From Cyclina sinensis (lineage: Eukaryota > Mollusca > Bivalvia > Venerida > Veneridae): 64,000 nucleotides of DNA. The stretch lies in assembly GCA_012932295.1 (NCBI GenBank), contig JAAONU010000009.1, positions 10,333,535 through 10,397,534 of the forward strand. Reading direction: 5' to 3'. Shown in pieces: positions 1-12,126 of the stretch; the first letter of the stretch is position 1; every line of letters begins with the position of its first letter. A program made the position numbers and the translations under genes. Below the pieces are notes generated by a model. The model was not told where the DNA came from, did not search any database, and saw only the letters and a list, made by a program, of their open reading frames with translations.

Positions 1-1235
1 TGGTGATTTTCCGGAAGTGACCTTGAGAAGTCAAAGTTTTAACTTCCGTTATGGTTAAAAGTTTATTATGCGGATCTGAAAAGAGAAATCCACACTGTTA
101 TGTCAGGTTAGTTTATTTATGAAATAAAAACTACAGGGGTCATGTTATTGTCATGACCAACCTACTTATGATATTGAGAGGAGCTGGACCCAAGCGTTCT
201 TTAGTAATAGATCGGACACTATTTTGCCATACAAAATTACTGTGACCTTGACCTAAAAAGCTATAGGGGTTTTCAACTGGTCATGGACAATCTATATTAC
301 AATTTTTAGGAACCTGGGCCCAAGCGTTCTATAGCTATTAATTGGAAATCATTTTGCTTTTCAAGGTCACTGTGACCTTGGCCTTTGATCTGGTGATCTG
401 AAAAACTATAAGGATCATCTACTAGTCAGGACCAACCTATGTACTAAGTTTGAACAATCTAGGACCAAGGGATCTATAGATATTGATCGGAAACCGTTTT
501 GATTTTCAAACACACTGTGACCTTGACCTTGTACCTGGTGACCTGAAAATCTACAGGGGTCCTCTACTTGTCATGATCAACATACACAATAAGTTTGAAT
601 GACCCGGAACCAAGGGTTCTGTAGTTATTGATCGGAAACCGTTTTGCTATTCAAGCACACTGTGACCTTGACCATTGACCTGGTAATCTGAAAAAGAACA
701 ATAGAAGTCATCTACTGGTTATTATTAACCTACACTATGTTTAAACAACCTGGAAACAAGGGTTCTTTAGTTATTGCTCGGAAACCTTTTTGCTATTCAA
801 GGTCACTGTGTCTTGACCTTTGACCTTGTGACGTAAAAGACTATAGGGTGATCTACTGGTCAAGATCAACCCACACACTAAGTTTGGACAACCTGGGACC
901 AATGGTTCTACAGTTATAGATTGGAATCTGTTTTGCTCTTCAATGTCACTGTGACCTTGAACTTTGACTTGTGAACCTGAAAAACTATAGAGGTCACCTA
1001 CTGGTCATGTCAACATACGTACTAAGTTTGAACGACCTTGGACCAAGCGTTCTTTAGTTATTGATTAGAAACCATTTTGCTAGTAGTCATGATTAACCTA
1101 TAAAGCAGGTCTAAGGGAAGGTGGGTCCAAGGGTTCTCTAGATATTAATCGGAAACCAAAGTGTCTACCGACCAACCGACCGACATTTGCAAAACTGTAT
1201 GCCCCTTCATCTTCAATGGGAGTGGGGGTGCATGA
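1..1235 (+). repeat. Core-A tandem repeat element, class T3, 5' end outside window
   Basis: About eight degenerate units of roughly 150 bp run from the window edge. Each carries a phrase such as GGGTTCTATAGTTATTGATC, then GAAACCGTTTTGCTATTCAA, then GTGACCTTGACCTTTGACCT, then GGGGTCATCTACTGGTCATG. The array ends in a short CCGACCGACC tract and a degraded terminal hairpin (TATGCCCCTTCATCTTC followed by GGGGGTGCAT) at about 1199-1235. Complete relatives lie at 8347-9480 and 28751-30205. It is non-coding, with stops in all frames. Confidence 0.85.
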
Positions 1236-1404
1236 AAATTACAGTGTAGAGGAAATCAACCTCTGCAGGGCAACAAGCTCTCAACAGTTTCTCAGGTTTG
1301 TTACTCTGTAGAGGTTGCATTGTAGTATTAAAATAAAATAAATGCTGATACTATTAGAACAATGCTAATGAAAATATTGGTAATAAAAATATATTGCTTT
1401 TCAG

Positions 1405-1791
1405 ATTTGGAAAGACAGAATCCGAAGATCAGGGTCATCAGCTACAAAGGATAACTTCAGTAACAAGCAGCACTAGAGTCTGGTCTATGGATTTCAATTC
1501 TGTGGATTTTATTTGCCAAGATGCCTCCAGAAACGATTAAAGTCTGATGCAGTCCCATCTGTTTTCACATGGACTCAAACACCAAGGTAAAGGTCGCCAA
1601 GGAAGAGAAAACTTGATGATAGTGACGAGACAGACACTGCATCTGAGGGCGAGGGTTCATCAGGAAGTACAACAAATATAATCCCGGCATGTGCTCACAG
1701 GTTTTCCATTCAAAATATTGTACATTCCAATCCAAAGCAAAATGTATTACGTTTTTTATACAGGTTTTGCAACAACTATTTCAGTTTTTAA
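1405..1791 (+). pseudogene. THAP-domain protein pseudogene fragment
   Basis: An acceptor-like TTGCTTTTCAG precedes 1405. One frame reads SSTRVWSMDFNSVDF, and a second, shifted frame reads KRLKSDAVPSVFTWTQTP. Together these resemble the end of a THAP DNA-binding domain (TRVCSxHF followed by RLKxxAVPSxF). The last zinc-ligand Cys and His are replaced by Trp and Asp, the frame shifts in between, and an in-frame TAA follows at 1588-1590. After that stop the same frame continues with a basic, acidic and Ser-rich linker (SPRKRKLDDSDETDTASEGE) to a stop near 1791. GGTAAA at 1586-1591 could be a donor, in which case the first stop would be intronic. I see a decayed exon of a THAP gene or P-element-like transposon. 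The N-terminal CxxC pair is not identified. Confidence 0.5.
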
Positions 1792-2695
1792 CACCATTTT
1801 GGAATTAATTGTGCCAAAGAAGGACAGAAATCTAATAACATATTGGAATCAGCGTAAATGGAATTCTTTTACACGCGGGGCTGAAAATTTTGAAAGTGAC
1901 TATGAAATGTCAGAAAGTGATACCACTGATGAAGAGGAGTGTGACACTACTCAATCATGCAGAACTTACAAACTTACCTTGTAGGGCCCCCACATTTTAT
2001 CGGAATTGACCATTATTACCGGCATTGACTTTGCATTACCTATATCTCATACATCAGCCGAATTTTTGAAAGATATACCTCATTATAAATAATTATATAA
2101 TAATATATAAAGGAATTTGAAGTACCTTTGAGTGGAATTTTTTTATACAAGACTGAAAATCGGCGAGTTGCGGAAAATTTTCGCATACGGATATACACCG
2201 GAATCAAGCTGTATTTCCTAAATAAAGGCTGAAAATTTCAGTTTTGAGCAGTGATAATCATGTAATTGATAGCTAAGTGGGGAACCAGTCGGTACATCTC
2301 CAAATAAGGTGTCAGTTGACTTTGTTGAGTGGTCTTCCGTTAAATAGACTATGGAAATGTTGCTGTTTCTTGCACCTATTTTTTCTTGTATAGAAGCTAT
2401 CTCCTCTTTTCATGGTGTAAGAGTCCATTTACTTTTTTGGCACGTCCGTCATATAAGTAGCATTTCACAGATTCTCATTTAAGTAACTGTCTGTACGTGG
2501 TAGCCTTGGCATAGGTGAGTTTCATCACTGGTTCTGGCTCAATTTTGTCCGCGCGCGGCTTGTTCTAGGCTTGTCCCATTTTTGTACATACATATCTGCA
2601 GGAATCTCTCTTTTTCTTGCTAACCTAGTGATTTACAGTGTACAGCAGTGCTATAATGTGGTTGCAGACTCTTCCAGTTCTAAAAAGTATAAATA
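1792..2695. other. AT-rich sequence without recognised features
   Basis: No coding exon, tandem structure or terminal motif is recognised here. It separates the THAP relic from the first T1 element. Confidence 0.5.
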
Positions 2696-4793
2696 AACAA
2701 GAGGGCCATGATGGCCCTAGATCGCTCACCTGAGTATTACTGCTTTTAACAAAACTTTTATGGCCCTGATTAATTGACCCAAGATGACCTATATTCGAAC
2801 ATTACATAGAAATTACCAAAACAACTTTTCTGACAATTTTCCTGGTTATTTGGACTGAAAATGTTACCTCTAGAGTGTTAAAAAGATTTTCCATATTTGG
2901 GCTCTATGACCTAGTTTTTGACCCCAGATGACCCATATTCAAACTTGACCTAAAACTCATCAAAACAACCTGTCTGACAAATTTCCAGGGTATTTTGACA
3001 GAAAAAGTTTTCCATATTTGGGTTCTGTGACCTAGTTTTTTACCCCAGATGACCCATTTTCAAAATTTAGCTAGAAATCATCGAAACAACCTTTCTGACA
3101 AATTTCCAGGTTATTTGGACAGAAAAGTAACCTCTAGAGTGTTTACAAATATGTTTCTATATTTGGGCTCTGTGACCTAGTTTTTGATCCCAAATGACCC
3201 ATATACGAAACTGCCCTAGAAATCATTCAAACAACTTCTCTGACAGATTATCAGAATATTTGGACGGAAAATTTTATTTTTGGAGGTTTACAAGGTTTTT
3301 CCATATTTAAGCACTGTGACCTAGTTTTTGACGTAAGATGACCCATATTCAAACCTGAGCTAGAAACTGTCGAAACAATCTTTCTGACAAATTTCCAGGT
3401 TATTTGGACTGAAAATGTTACCTCTAGAGTGTTAACAAGGTTTTTCCATATCTGAGCTCTGTGACCTAATTTTTAAACCCAGATGACCCATATTCAAATT
3501 TGAGCTAGAAATCATCGAAACAACCTCTCTGGCAAATTTTCAGGATATTTGTACTGAAAATATAGCCTCTAGAGTGTTAACAAGGTTTTTCCATATTTGG
3601 ACTCTGTGACCTCTATTTTGACCCCAGATGACCCATATTCATACTTGATCTAGAAAGCATCAAAACAACCTGTCTGACAAATTTCCAGGATAATTTGACA
3701 GAAAAAGTTTTCCATATTTGGGTTCTGTGACCTAGTTTTTGACCCCAGATGACCCATTTTCAAAATTTAGCTAGAAGTCATCGAAACAACGTTTTTGACA
3801 AATTTCCAGGTTATTTGGACAGAAAGTAGCCTCTAGAGTGTTTACAAATATTTTTCTATATTTGGGCTTTGTGACCTAGTTTTTGACCCCAGATGACCCA
3901 TATTCGAAATTGACTTAAATATCATTCAAACAACTTCTCTGACAGATTAACAGGATATTTGGACGGAAAATGTTACTTCTGGAGTGTTTACAAGGTTTTT
4001 TCCATATTTAAGCACTGTGACCTAGTTTTTGAGGTAAGATGACCCATATTCAAACTTGAGCTAGAAACTGTCGAAACAACCTTTCTGACAAATTTCTAGG
4101 TTACTTGGACTGAAAATGTTACCTCTAGTGTGTTAACAAGGTTTTTCCATATCTGAGCTCTGTGACCTAATTCTTAAACCCAGATGACCCATATTCAAAC
4201 CTGAGCTAGAAATCATCAAACCAAACTTTCTGACAAATTTTAAGGATATTTAAACTGAAAATGTAACCTCTGGCATGTTAACAAGGTTTTTCCATATTAG
4301 GGCTCTGTGACCTAGTTTTTGATCCACTATGACCCATATTCAAAATTGTGCTATATATCATGGAAACAACCTTTCCAACAAATTTCCTCCAGATTTGGAC
4401 TGAAAAAGTAGCCTCTAGAGTGTTAACAAGGTTTTTCCAAATTTGGGCTCTGTGACCTAGTTTTTGAACCCAGATGAACCATATTCGAATTTGAGCTAGA
4501 AATCATTAAAGCAACTTCTCTAACAAATTTTCAGAATATTTGGACTGAAAATGTAGCCTCTAGATTGTTAACAAGGTTTTTCTATTTTTAAGTTTTGTGA
4601 CCTAGTTTTTCATCTCAGATAACCCATGTTTGAGCTTAACAGAGTAATCACTGGGACAAACATCCTGACTAAGCTTCATGACAATTGAGGCAAAAATGTG
4701 ACCACTAGAGTGTTAACATATTAAGTGTGGACGTCTGACAGACATTGATCGATCCAAATAGCTCACCATGAGCCTATGGCTCTGGTGAGCTAA
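2696..4793 (+). repeat. Core-B tandem repeat element, class T1, full length
   Basis: The 5' end is ACAAGAGGGCCATGATGGCC followed by CGCTCACCTGAG. About 13 units of roughly 140 bp follow. Each carries CTGACAAATTTCCAGG, then CCTCTAGAGTGTTAACAAGG, then TTTTTCCATATTTGGGCTCT, then GTGACCTAGTTTTTGACCCC and AGATGACCCATATTCAAA. The 3' end is a hairpin (AGCTCACCATGAGCC paired with GGCTCTGGTGAGCT, 4760-4791) followed by AAAA. Reversed and truncated relatives are at 59118-60673 and 38094-38360. No protein is encoded. Confidence 0.88.
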
Positions 4794-4907
4794 AAATCAA
4801 CTGACTATGGTCTCATTCTGCATGACGTATTACAAGTATTATCTTTATATGCCTGCTTATTATTATTTCTTTAAATAAGAATAAAAAGATGTAAATAGTA
4901 CATATAT

Positions 4908-6787
4908 ACAAGAGGGCCATGATGGCCCTAAATCGCTTTACCTGAGTCTCATTGCTCATGTTACAATTATCATTCCTGGTTGTTATGGGTGTTCACAAAT
5001 TTGAATAAGTTTGCAATAAGTTTGAAGACTCTGGGTGTAATGGTACTCAAATATTTTAGCAGAAATAGTTTCATTCTACAGGTCCCAGTGAACTTGACCT
5101 TTGACCTACAGACCCTAAAAACAATGGGGTTCTTCTAATATAATTACCCTATGAAGTTTGAAGGTTCTGGGTAAAATGGTACTCCAGTTACTGAGCAGAA
5201 ATAGTTTTCACTCTACAGGTCCCTGTGACCATGACTTTTGACCTACTGATCCCAAAAATGATAGGGTTCTTTTACTGAGTAAAGACAATCATCCTATGAA
5301 GTTTGAAGGCTCTGGGTACTCCAGTTACTGAGCAGAAACAGTTTTCACTCTAAAGTTCTGAACTTAACCTTTGACCTATGGACCCTAAAAACAATAGAGT
5401 TCTTCTAATACAATTATCCTATAAAGTTTGAAGGCTCTGGGTGTTATGGTACTACAGTTACTCTACAGTTACTCTGCAGAAAAACTTTTCACTATACAGG
5501 TCCCTGTGACCTTACCGATGACATACCAGCCCCAAAAACAATATGGTTCTTCTATTAGTAAAAGCAATCATGCTATGAAGTTTGAAGGCTCTGGGTGAAA
5601 TGGTACTCCTGTTATTGAAACGGTTTTCACTCTAGAGGTCCCTCTGACCTTGACCTTTGACCTAAAAAAACTAAAGCGTTTTTTTTCTCTACTCAATAAG
5701 GGCAAGAATCCTGTGAAGTTTGAAGGCCTTGGGTCAACTGGTACTCAAGTTATTGAAAGGAAAACAAAGTGTGACAGACAGACAGACAAACAGACACCCA
5801 TGGACAGGGCAAAAACAATATGTCTCCATCAGAAGGGCGGGCCAGGTTGGGGGCGGGGACATAACAATGAACAACTGAAGGTCTAGTCCTTTGGTGTTTC
5901 AGAGCAGCAGAATTTTTAAGTTTTCCCTATACAAGTCCTTGTGTAAAATCAAATGACACCCCCCTGCCAACGAGTGGGGCCAGTCTTGACCCAAGGGTCA
6001 TGATTTAAAACTTGGTACAGGTTCACTAGACAATGCTGCACACCAAATATCTAAACTCTAGGCCTTGTGGTTTCTGACAAGAAGATTTTTAAAGTTTTTC
6101 CTATATAACTCTATGTAAAACATGTGACCCCTGGTGCGGGGCCTTTTTTGACCCAGGGGTTATGATTTGAACAACTTGGTAAAGGTCCACTAGACAATGT
6201 TGTACACCAAATATCTTAACTCTAGGCCTTGTGGTATCTGAAAATTTTCCCTATATAACTCTATGTAAAACATGTGACCACTGGGGCGGGGCCATTTCTG
6301 ACCAAGGGGCAGTGATTTGAACAAACTTGGTATAGGGCCTCTAGACAATGCCACATACAAAATATCTAAGCTCTATGCCTTGTGGTTTCTGATAAGAAGA
6401 TTTTTAAGTTTTCCTTATATAAATCTATGTAAAATCAACTGACCCCTGGGGTGGGGTCAGTTTTGACCCCAGGGTCATAATTTGAAAAATCTTGGTAGAA
6501 GTCCACTAGATGATGCTTCATCCCAAATATCTAAGCTCCAACCTTGAGATTTCAGAGAAGAAGATTTTTAAATATCCAACTTTTAAAATCTAATTTTAGC
6601 TCCAGTGAACCAGAAATGCAATGGACCAGAACCATTTGAACAATCTTGGTAGAGCTTCATCCAAGGAACATCCCAGGCAAGTTTCATTAAATCTGGCCCA
6701 TTGGTTTCAGAGGAGATGTCGTTTGAATGAAAAGTTGACGACTGACTGACTGACGACGGACAAAGACTGTTCAGAAAAGCTAAAAAA
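4908..6787 (+). repeat. Composite C+D element, class T1 5' end, damaged 3' end
   Basis: It opens with the T1 5' end and about six C units (GAAGGCTCTGGGTGTAATGG, then GTTTTCACTCTACAGGTCCC, then TGTGACCTTGACCTTTGACC). The C part closes at about 5770-5868 with a GACAGACAGACA tract and a T4-type hairpin remnant (AATATGTCTCC ... GGGGACATAA). Without a new 5' end it continues into D units (CCCCTGGGGCGGGGCC, then TAGACAATGCTGCA, then AAATATCTAAGCTC, then AAGAAGATTTTTAAAG). The D tail is present, but the terminal AGCTCACC hairpin is deleted near 6780. The same C-to-D junction recurs at 39580. Confidence 0.85.
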
Positions 6788-8346
6788 GAGAAGGTTAAAA
6801 AATGTACATTATGCTTTTGAATTAAATCACTTAGATGGAAACACCATATTTTACTTACCCTGTAATACAACTGCATTGTCCATCAAGCAGTTTTGATTCC
6901 TTTGCGCAAATCTTTGCTGACAATATATGTGGCGATTCTGCATTTTGCTTTGAGGTAGAACTTTTTATCAGTTTGATAGACAAATTCATCATGTATATAA
7001 CTTTCTATATAAAAAAATGTATCCCTTTTCAAAGGCCCTGCATTTTTCCTCTCTTTTATATAATCAGCAATTTGTAATACAGAAAACTTAGGAATTCCAC
7101 TTATTTTTTTAAATTTAATTCAAAGAACTACTAATGGCCATTTCAGATTATTTGATTGGAATGATATACAAAATGAAATTATACTATTATAATATTATAT
7201 TATTTTACTGGAATGAATGTTGTTTTACTTCTGGCATCGGTTTCCTTCATTTGTTCTCAGTAAACATGGGGTAAATGAAATGAGATGAATGTAATTTGTA
7301 ATTGAAGACGTGTACATTTCAATTACTTTCTAATTACAGCATCAAATTATAAACATAACTGGAGTACATATACATTAAATTGTAAATATAGATATGAGTA
7401 CATGTATGTTCAAAACATTTGAGAAATCATGCACACTTATGAAGAAATTTAATTTAACATGTGGATTAAACAATTGATTTAACTCCTCTTGTGGCATAAA
7501 TTACCTAACAAACATCTATCTTTGTTGAATAAACATGTTTTTCAAAACGTATATAATGTTCATATGGTGATGGACAATATCATAGTCAGTTGATTGACAA
7601 AACAGTTACACATAATTAAGGTTTGTTTATTGTTAACTGTACATAATCAAACTGGAGAGAATTCATATCCCCCATTTGCATAATATGTATGCACAGTAGA
7701 ATTGGACGCTTACATTTGTTTTCACTTATGCATCGAGAAAAAGTATCATAGTTTGCAGGGTAAGGTATCATGATATTGCGAATGTAGTGTATTTATTTAT
7801 AACAAATTTTACTGCATGTGAGCTCTTTCAGTAACTAAGTTTTATGATTTGTGCTTTCAGTTGTTGTATACGCTTTATAGAAGCAATGTAAAATTCACTT
7901 TGAGGGTTCTAGGGAGTTTAGCAATCATGCTGCCTATGGCAGAGAATTTGTTGCTGTCTTGAGCTTTTGTATGGACAAATGTTAAGGTCCAGTGTATCCC
8001 TAAGGGTCTAAAAGGTTTAAAGGGTGTTATACCATTTTCTAAGGGGCTTTAAAAGAAGATTTGAAAAGCGCCAAAGTTCTTTTTCACGTATTAATGTCTT
8101 TAGAAACTGTTCCTGTACACTCACAGCTTAATGATGATAGCTATTCTTCATGTCAGTAAAATAATTCTAGTTTTTGTAAGAAGCTTAGTGAAAGGAAAGA
8201 TCTGGTCTGACTGATGGCACATAGAGTACACTTTAATTTTAACTGTACCTCAGCATGAAAATGTGTTGACTGTCATGTCATTACCTAGTCAACCTTGGAA
8301 CAAACTTGTATAAGAAGTCCACAAGCTAAAGAGTTCTTCTTACAAG
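6788..8346. other. AT-rich, largely non-repetitive interval
   Basis: No exon with recognisable protein similarity and no tandem array are seen. Short open frames here have no family signature and no splice context that I can support. Confidence 0.5.
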
Positions 8347-9480
8347 AGATGTTTGTAAAATATACGTGCCCCAATAGTGCCTTATTGCTGGAGGCAGCCA
8401 TAGAAGTATAGGAAGGTAGAAGGACAGGGACTTGTGTACATTAAGTGGAGGATGCCAGGGGCTTCTGATATCAAAAGCTGTTGGCCATGGCAAGTAGATG
8501 AACGAGAGGAACTGTAGATTATGTCAATGATACTTTGGTTATAAAATGTATAAAGTTCAATTACTGGAGAATATACGAGTACAGGAACTGCATGGTAAGG
8601 TAGGAAGATGGGAGGGTGTGTATGTAGGAAGTTTTGAGGCAGCATGGCCCAAGGGTTCTCTAGTTATCAGTCAGAATCTGTTTTCCTCTCTATGGTTTAT
8701 GGCCACCCTTGACCTTTAACCTAGTGACCTCAAAGGGAACAGAGGTCATCTCTTGAACAGACCAACCTGAACAGCAAGTCTGAGGAGCCAAAGCCCTAGG
8801 GTTCTCTAGTTATTGATCTGAAACCGTTTTTCTGTTAATAGTCACTCTGACCTTAAACTTTGACCAAGTGACCCAAAGCAATATCTATAGGTCATAATCA
8901 ACTTGCACTGCAAGTTAAAGAACCCTTGGCCCAAGCATTCTCTAGTTATTCAACAGAAACATTTATCAGTTAATGATCAATATGACCTTGACCTTTCATC
9001 AAGATACCCTAAAAACTAAATCTACTAACAAAACTAAAACTAACATCCACTAGTCATGACCAAACTGCCTATGAAGTTTTAGGAAGCCTGGTCCTATGAG
9101 TTCTATAGTTATTGATCGGAAACCATTTTGCTGTTCAAGGTTGCTGTGACCATTGTCTTTGACCTAGTGACCTGAAAAACTATAGGGTTCATCTACTGGT
9201 GATGATCAACCTATAAACCAAGTTTTAGGAACCTGGGCCCATGGATTCTCTAGATACCTACAGGAAAAGGTTTTGCTTTTCAAGGTCACTGTGACCTCAC
9301 CCTTTGAATTAATGACCCAAAAACCTACAGGAGTCATCTACTGTTTATGAACAACCAACATATCAAGTTTGGGGAAGGTGGGTCCAAGGGTTTTCTAAAT
9401 ATTGATTGGAAACGAAGTGTCTACCAACAGTCCGACATTTGCAAAACAATATACCCCCTCATCATCAATGAGGGTCATTA
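8347..9480 (+). repeat. Core-A element, class T3, with internal unrelated segment
   Basis: The 5' end GATGTTTGTAAAATATACGT and CCCC matches the T3 start seen at 28751. About 250 bp of sequence unlike the core (8400-8640) intervenes. Five A units follow (TTCTCTAGTTATTGATCTGA, GACCTTGACCTTT). The 3' end has GAAACGAAGTGTCTACCAAC and a degraded hairpin ATACCCCCTCATCATCAATG near 9455-9475. Confidence 0.75.
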
Positions 9481-9903
9481 AATCCAATTTGGTGGTGTCT
9501 GAATCTAACTGAAAGTATGTCAACAGGCAAAGAAAGCATCTGATTAGAAATGTTTATTATATTTATTGCATCATGAAAATGTACAGTAATTGGTAAAATA
9601 AATATTGGGAACAGTCAGATTCAATGAAGCATTGCCAAAGAAGAGAAGTATTGCTTGTTTTACACATTGAACTGACGGATGTTTTGTACCGATATCGATA
9701 CTTCTGTCTGTTTATATGCATTACTGCTGCCCCTAATCTGGTTACGTCGTCAAAAACTTGGTCTCTTCACATTCTGTCTTGATTCTTGTAAGTTACACAT
9801 GTATAATAAATTTTGGTAACATGGGAACATTGAACATGTTTCTGGATTTCACTCTAAATACAAGAAATATGTGTAATATAGAATTCAAGAATGCACTAGT
9901 AAC
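9481..9903. other. Unassigned interval
   Basis: No recognised gene, array or terminal motif. Confidence 0.4.
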
Positions 9904-10343
9904 TTTAAAGGGGCTGTGCTCCAGATGACAAAAAAAGAAAGTTTTCTTGTATTATAAATTTCTTGTAATATTTATGACTAATGCTTAAAAAATAACTTAC
10001 TGACAAAAAATAAGTCAAATAATTACATTATAAATTGATTTTTTTCCCTTTCAAAGTGCTATACCGTAACGCGACGGTATAACTATATCGTATAAGATTT
10101 AAAGTAAATATCTGTAATATCACATGCGGCGATGGTGGTGACAGTAAAAGCGTTGGAAATATTTTGTTAACATGAGGGTCCAGAGTTCAAATCAGGCTAG
10201 AGTGAAAATATTTTTTTTATTCTATTTTGACTTTTATAATCAGTTTTGAAGTAAAATATTATGTTGTTATAATCTCACGGCATCTAAATATATAATTTAT
10301 GAAAATTTTTTTTATGTCAAATCTGGAGTACAGCCTCTTTAAT
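9904..10343. mobile_element. Short inverted-repeat element (MITE-like) with tRNA-like interior
   Basis: The left end TTAAAGGGGCTGTGCTCCAG (about 9904-9923) matches the reverse complement of the right end, TTAAAGAGGCTGTACTCCAG (about 10324-10343), as a terminal inverted repeat of about 25 bp. The ends carry TTAA, so a TTAA target duplication is possible. The interior has a 7-bp stem (ATACCGT/ACGGTAT, 10061-10080). It also has a segment at about 10125-10200 that reads like a tRNA promoter: GTAAAAGCGTTGGA, and GAGTTCAAATC as a B-box-like run. No transposase is encoded, so it would be non-autonomous. Confidence 0.6.
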
Positions 10344-10793
10344 CCAACAACCCATAATGGATGAATAGTGTGACCTCTATACAGGCTTTCTACTGCCTCT
10401 CCACAAAAAAGTAGGGGAAAAATGGGGCAAGGTTTTAACAAAAAGTAGGGCAAAGTATGGGCTTTTACTGTTAAGGAGGGTTAAATAAGAAAATAATTAC
10501 TGTTTTTTCAGCTGGAAAACCATTAAATTGATACACATTCTAGTCCATCTGATGTTGTGAGAATCCCTTGTTCTGCCCATTGTGCTTTCAAGGATGGACA
10601 TCACAAGGTGATTCCCCAAACACATCTGAACTGTACTCATCACAATAGGTTCATAAGGAATGGAATTTCTGCAAAATATCTGAAGAAGAATGTTAGCCTT
10701 CATTTCACATGTTATTAGTTTTTAACTTGCAAAATGAAAAAGTAGGGATAATAGGGCTATTTTTGATAAAAGTAGGGAAAAGTAGGGTTAAGA
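10344..10793. other. Unassigned interval with AAAGTAGGG phrases
   Basis: It contains repeated AAAAGTAGGG-like phrases (around 10405-10460 and 10740-10790). Similar wording recurs just after the D element at 16310-16345, so these flanks may once have been contiguous. Confidence 0.35.
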
Positions 10794-10955
10794 CTAGAAA
10801 TGTGTCCAAAGGACACAGATGCCCCCACTAAATGACACTGGACACAAACTAAATGAACAGGTAAGTGGTGCATTTTCAAAGACAACTTCAGCAGTCTGTT
10901 ACAAGTATAAAATCTTCAGTCTCTCTAATATCCTTTAAGAAATTGCATGAAGGCA
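10794..10955 (+). repeat. Fragment of an array element 5' end
   Basis: The run TGTCCAAAGGACA followed by ATGCCCCCACT resembles the hairpin-plus-CCCC starts of the other families. No core units of its own follow before the F element begins. Confidence 0.35.
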
Positions 10956-11833
10956 ACAAGAGCACCGCTGGGCGGAGCATTTTATGCCCGAAGGGTGTTT
11001 TCTCTAAGTATGATGCATTTGTGTTACAAGGGAGGAAACTTTAGGCTTTAAAATTAAATGATTTGCTTTAAATTTTGAATTTTTTTACCTTTGACCTATG
11101 ACCCTAAAATTCACTCAATATGTGCAACCATTATATGAATTTTGAAATCTCTATGACAAATAGTTGTAGAGTTACAGAGTGTAAATGATTCTAAACATTT
11201 AGGTTACTGTGACCTTGACCTTTCTTATACTGACCCAAAAATATATAGAGGTCATCCATGCGATGTGTACAATCATAAAACAAAGTTTGAAGTCTGTACA
11301 ACAAATGATTGTCAAGTTACATGGCTTAAATGGTTTTCAATGTTAAGGTCACTGTGACCTTGACCTTTGACCTACTGACCCCAAAATAATAGGAGTCATT
11401 CATTCAATGTGTGCAACAATTATATTAATTTGAATCCCTAAGACAAATGGTTGTCGAGTTACAGAGTGTAAATGATTCTACACATTTAGGTCACTGTGAC
11501 CTTGATCTTTGACATACTGACCCCAAAATGTAAAGTGGTCATCCACTCAATGTGTGCAATAAAGATTTGAAGTTTGAAGTCTCTATGACAAATGATTGTC
11601 AAGTTACATGGTGGAAATGGTTTTCAATGTTAAGGTCTATGTGACCTTGACCTTTAAGCTACTGACTCCAAAATCAATAGGGGTCATCCACTCAATATGG
11701 GCAATAATCACATGAAGGTAAAGGACTTTAGGCCAAAGAGTACTCAAGTTATCCTCCGTAAACCAAAGTGCTAATGGACGGACGGAAGGACGCCCTGGAC
11801 CATAACACAATATGCCCCCTTCGGGCATATAAC
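10956..11833 (+). repeat. Core-F tandem repeat element with matched terminal hairpin
   Basis: The 5' end ACAAGAGCACCGCTGGGCGG is followed by TTTTATGCCCGAAGGGTG. About five F units follow (CAAATGATTGTCAAGTTACA, then TGGTTTTCAATGTTAAGGTC, then GTGACCTTGACCTTTGACCT at 11354-11373). The 3' end has ATGGACGGACGGAAGGACG and the hairpin TATGCCCCCTTCGGGCATA near 11811-11830. The 5' phrase TATGCCCGAAG mirrors the hairpin. Confidence 0.8.
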
Positions 11834-12126
11834 AAAATGGTAAGGGATAAAACCAAAGTTGCAATCTACTGTTATTTCTGTTGCATTCATATAATAATTA
11901 TACCAAAGCACATATACGTGCAGCCCACTACAAATGTCTATTACATTCTTGTATGTTCTTTGTTGTTCACCTGCCTTGTGTGATAATTCCATATTCAACA
12001 TCTGCTACCTTACTAAAATGACATGATAAGCATGCTGAAAGTGTTGAAATTATGGGCAATAAACAAGACATTATCATGGCAGGGATGTGTCATCATCATA
12101 TGATAACTTGATGTTTTTGTAAAAAA

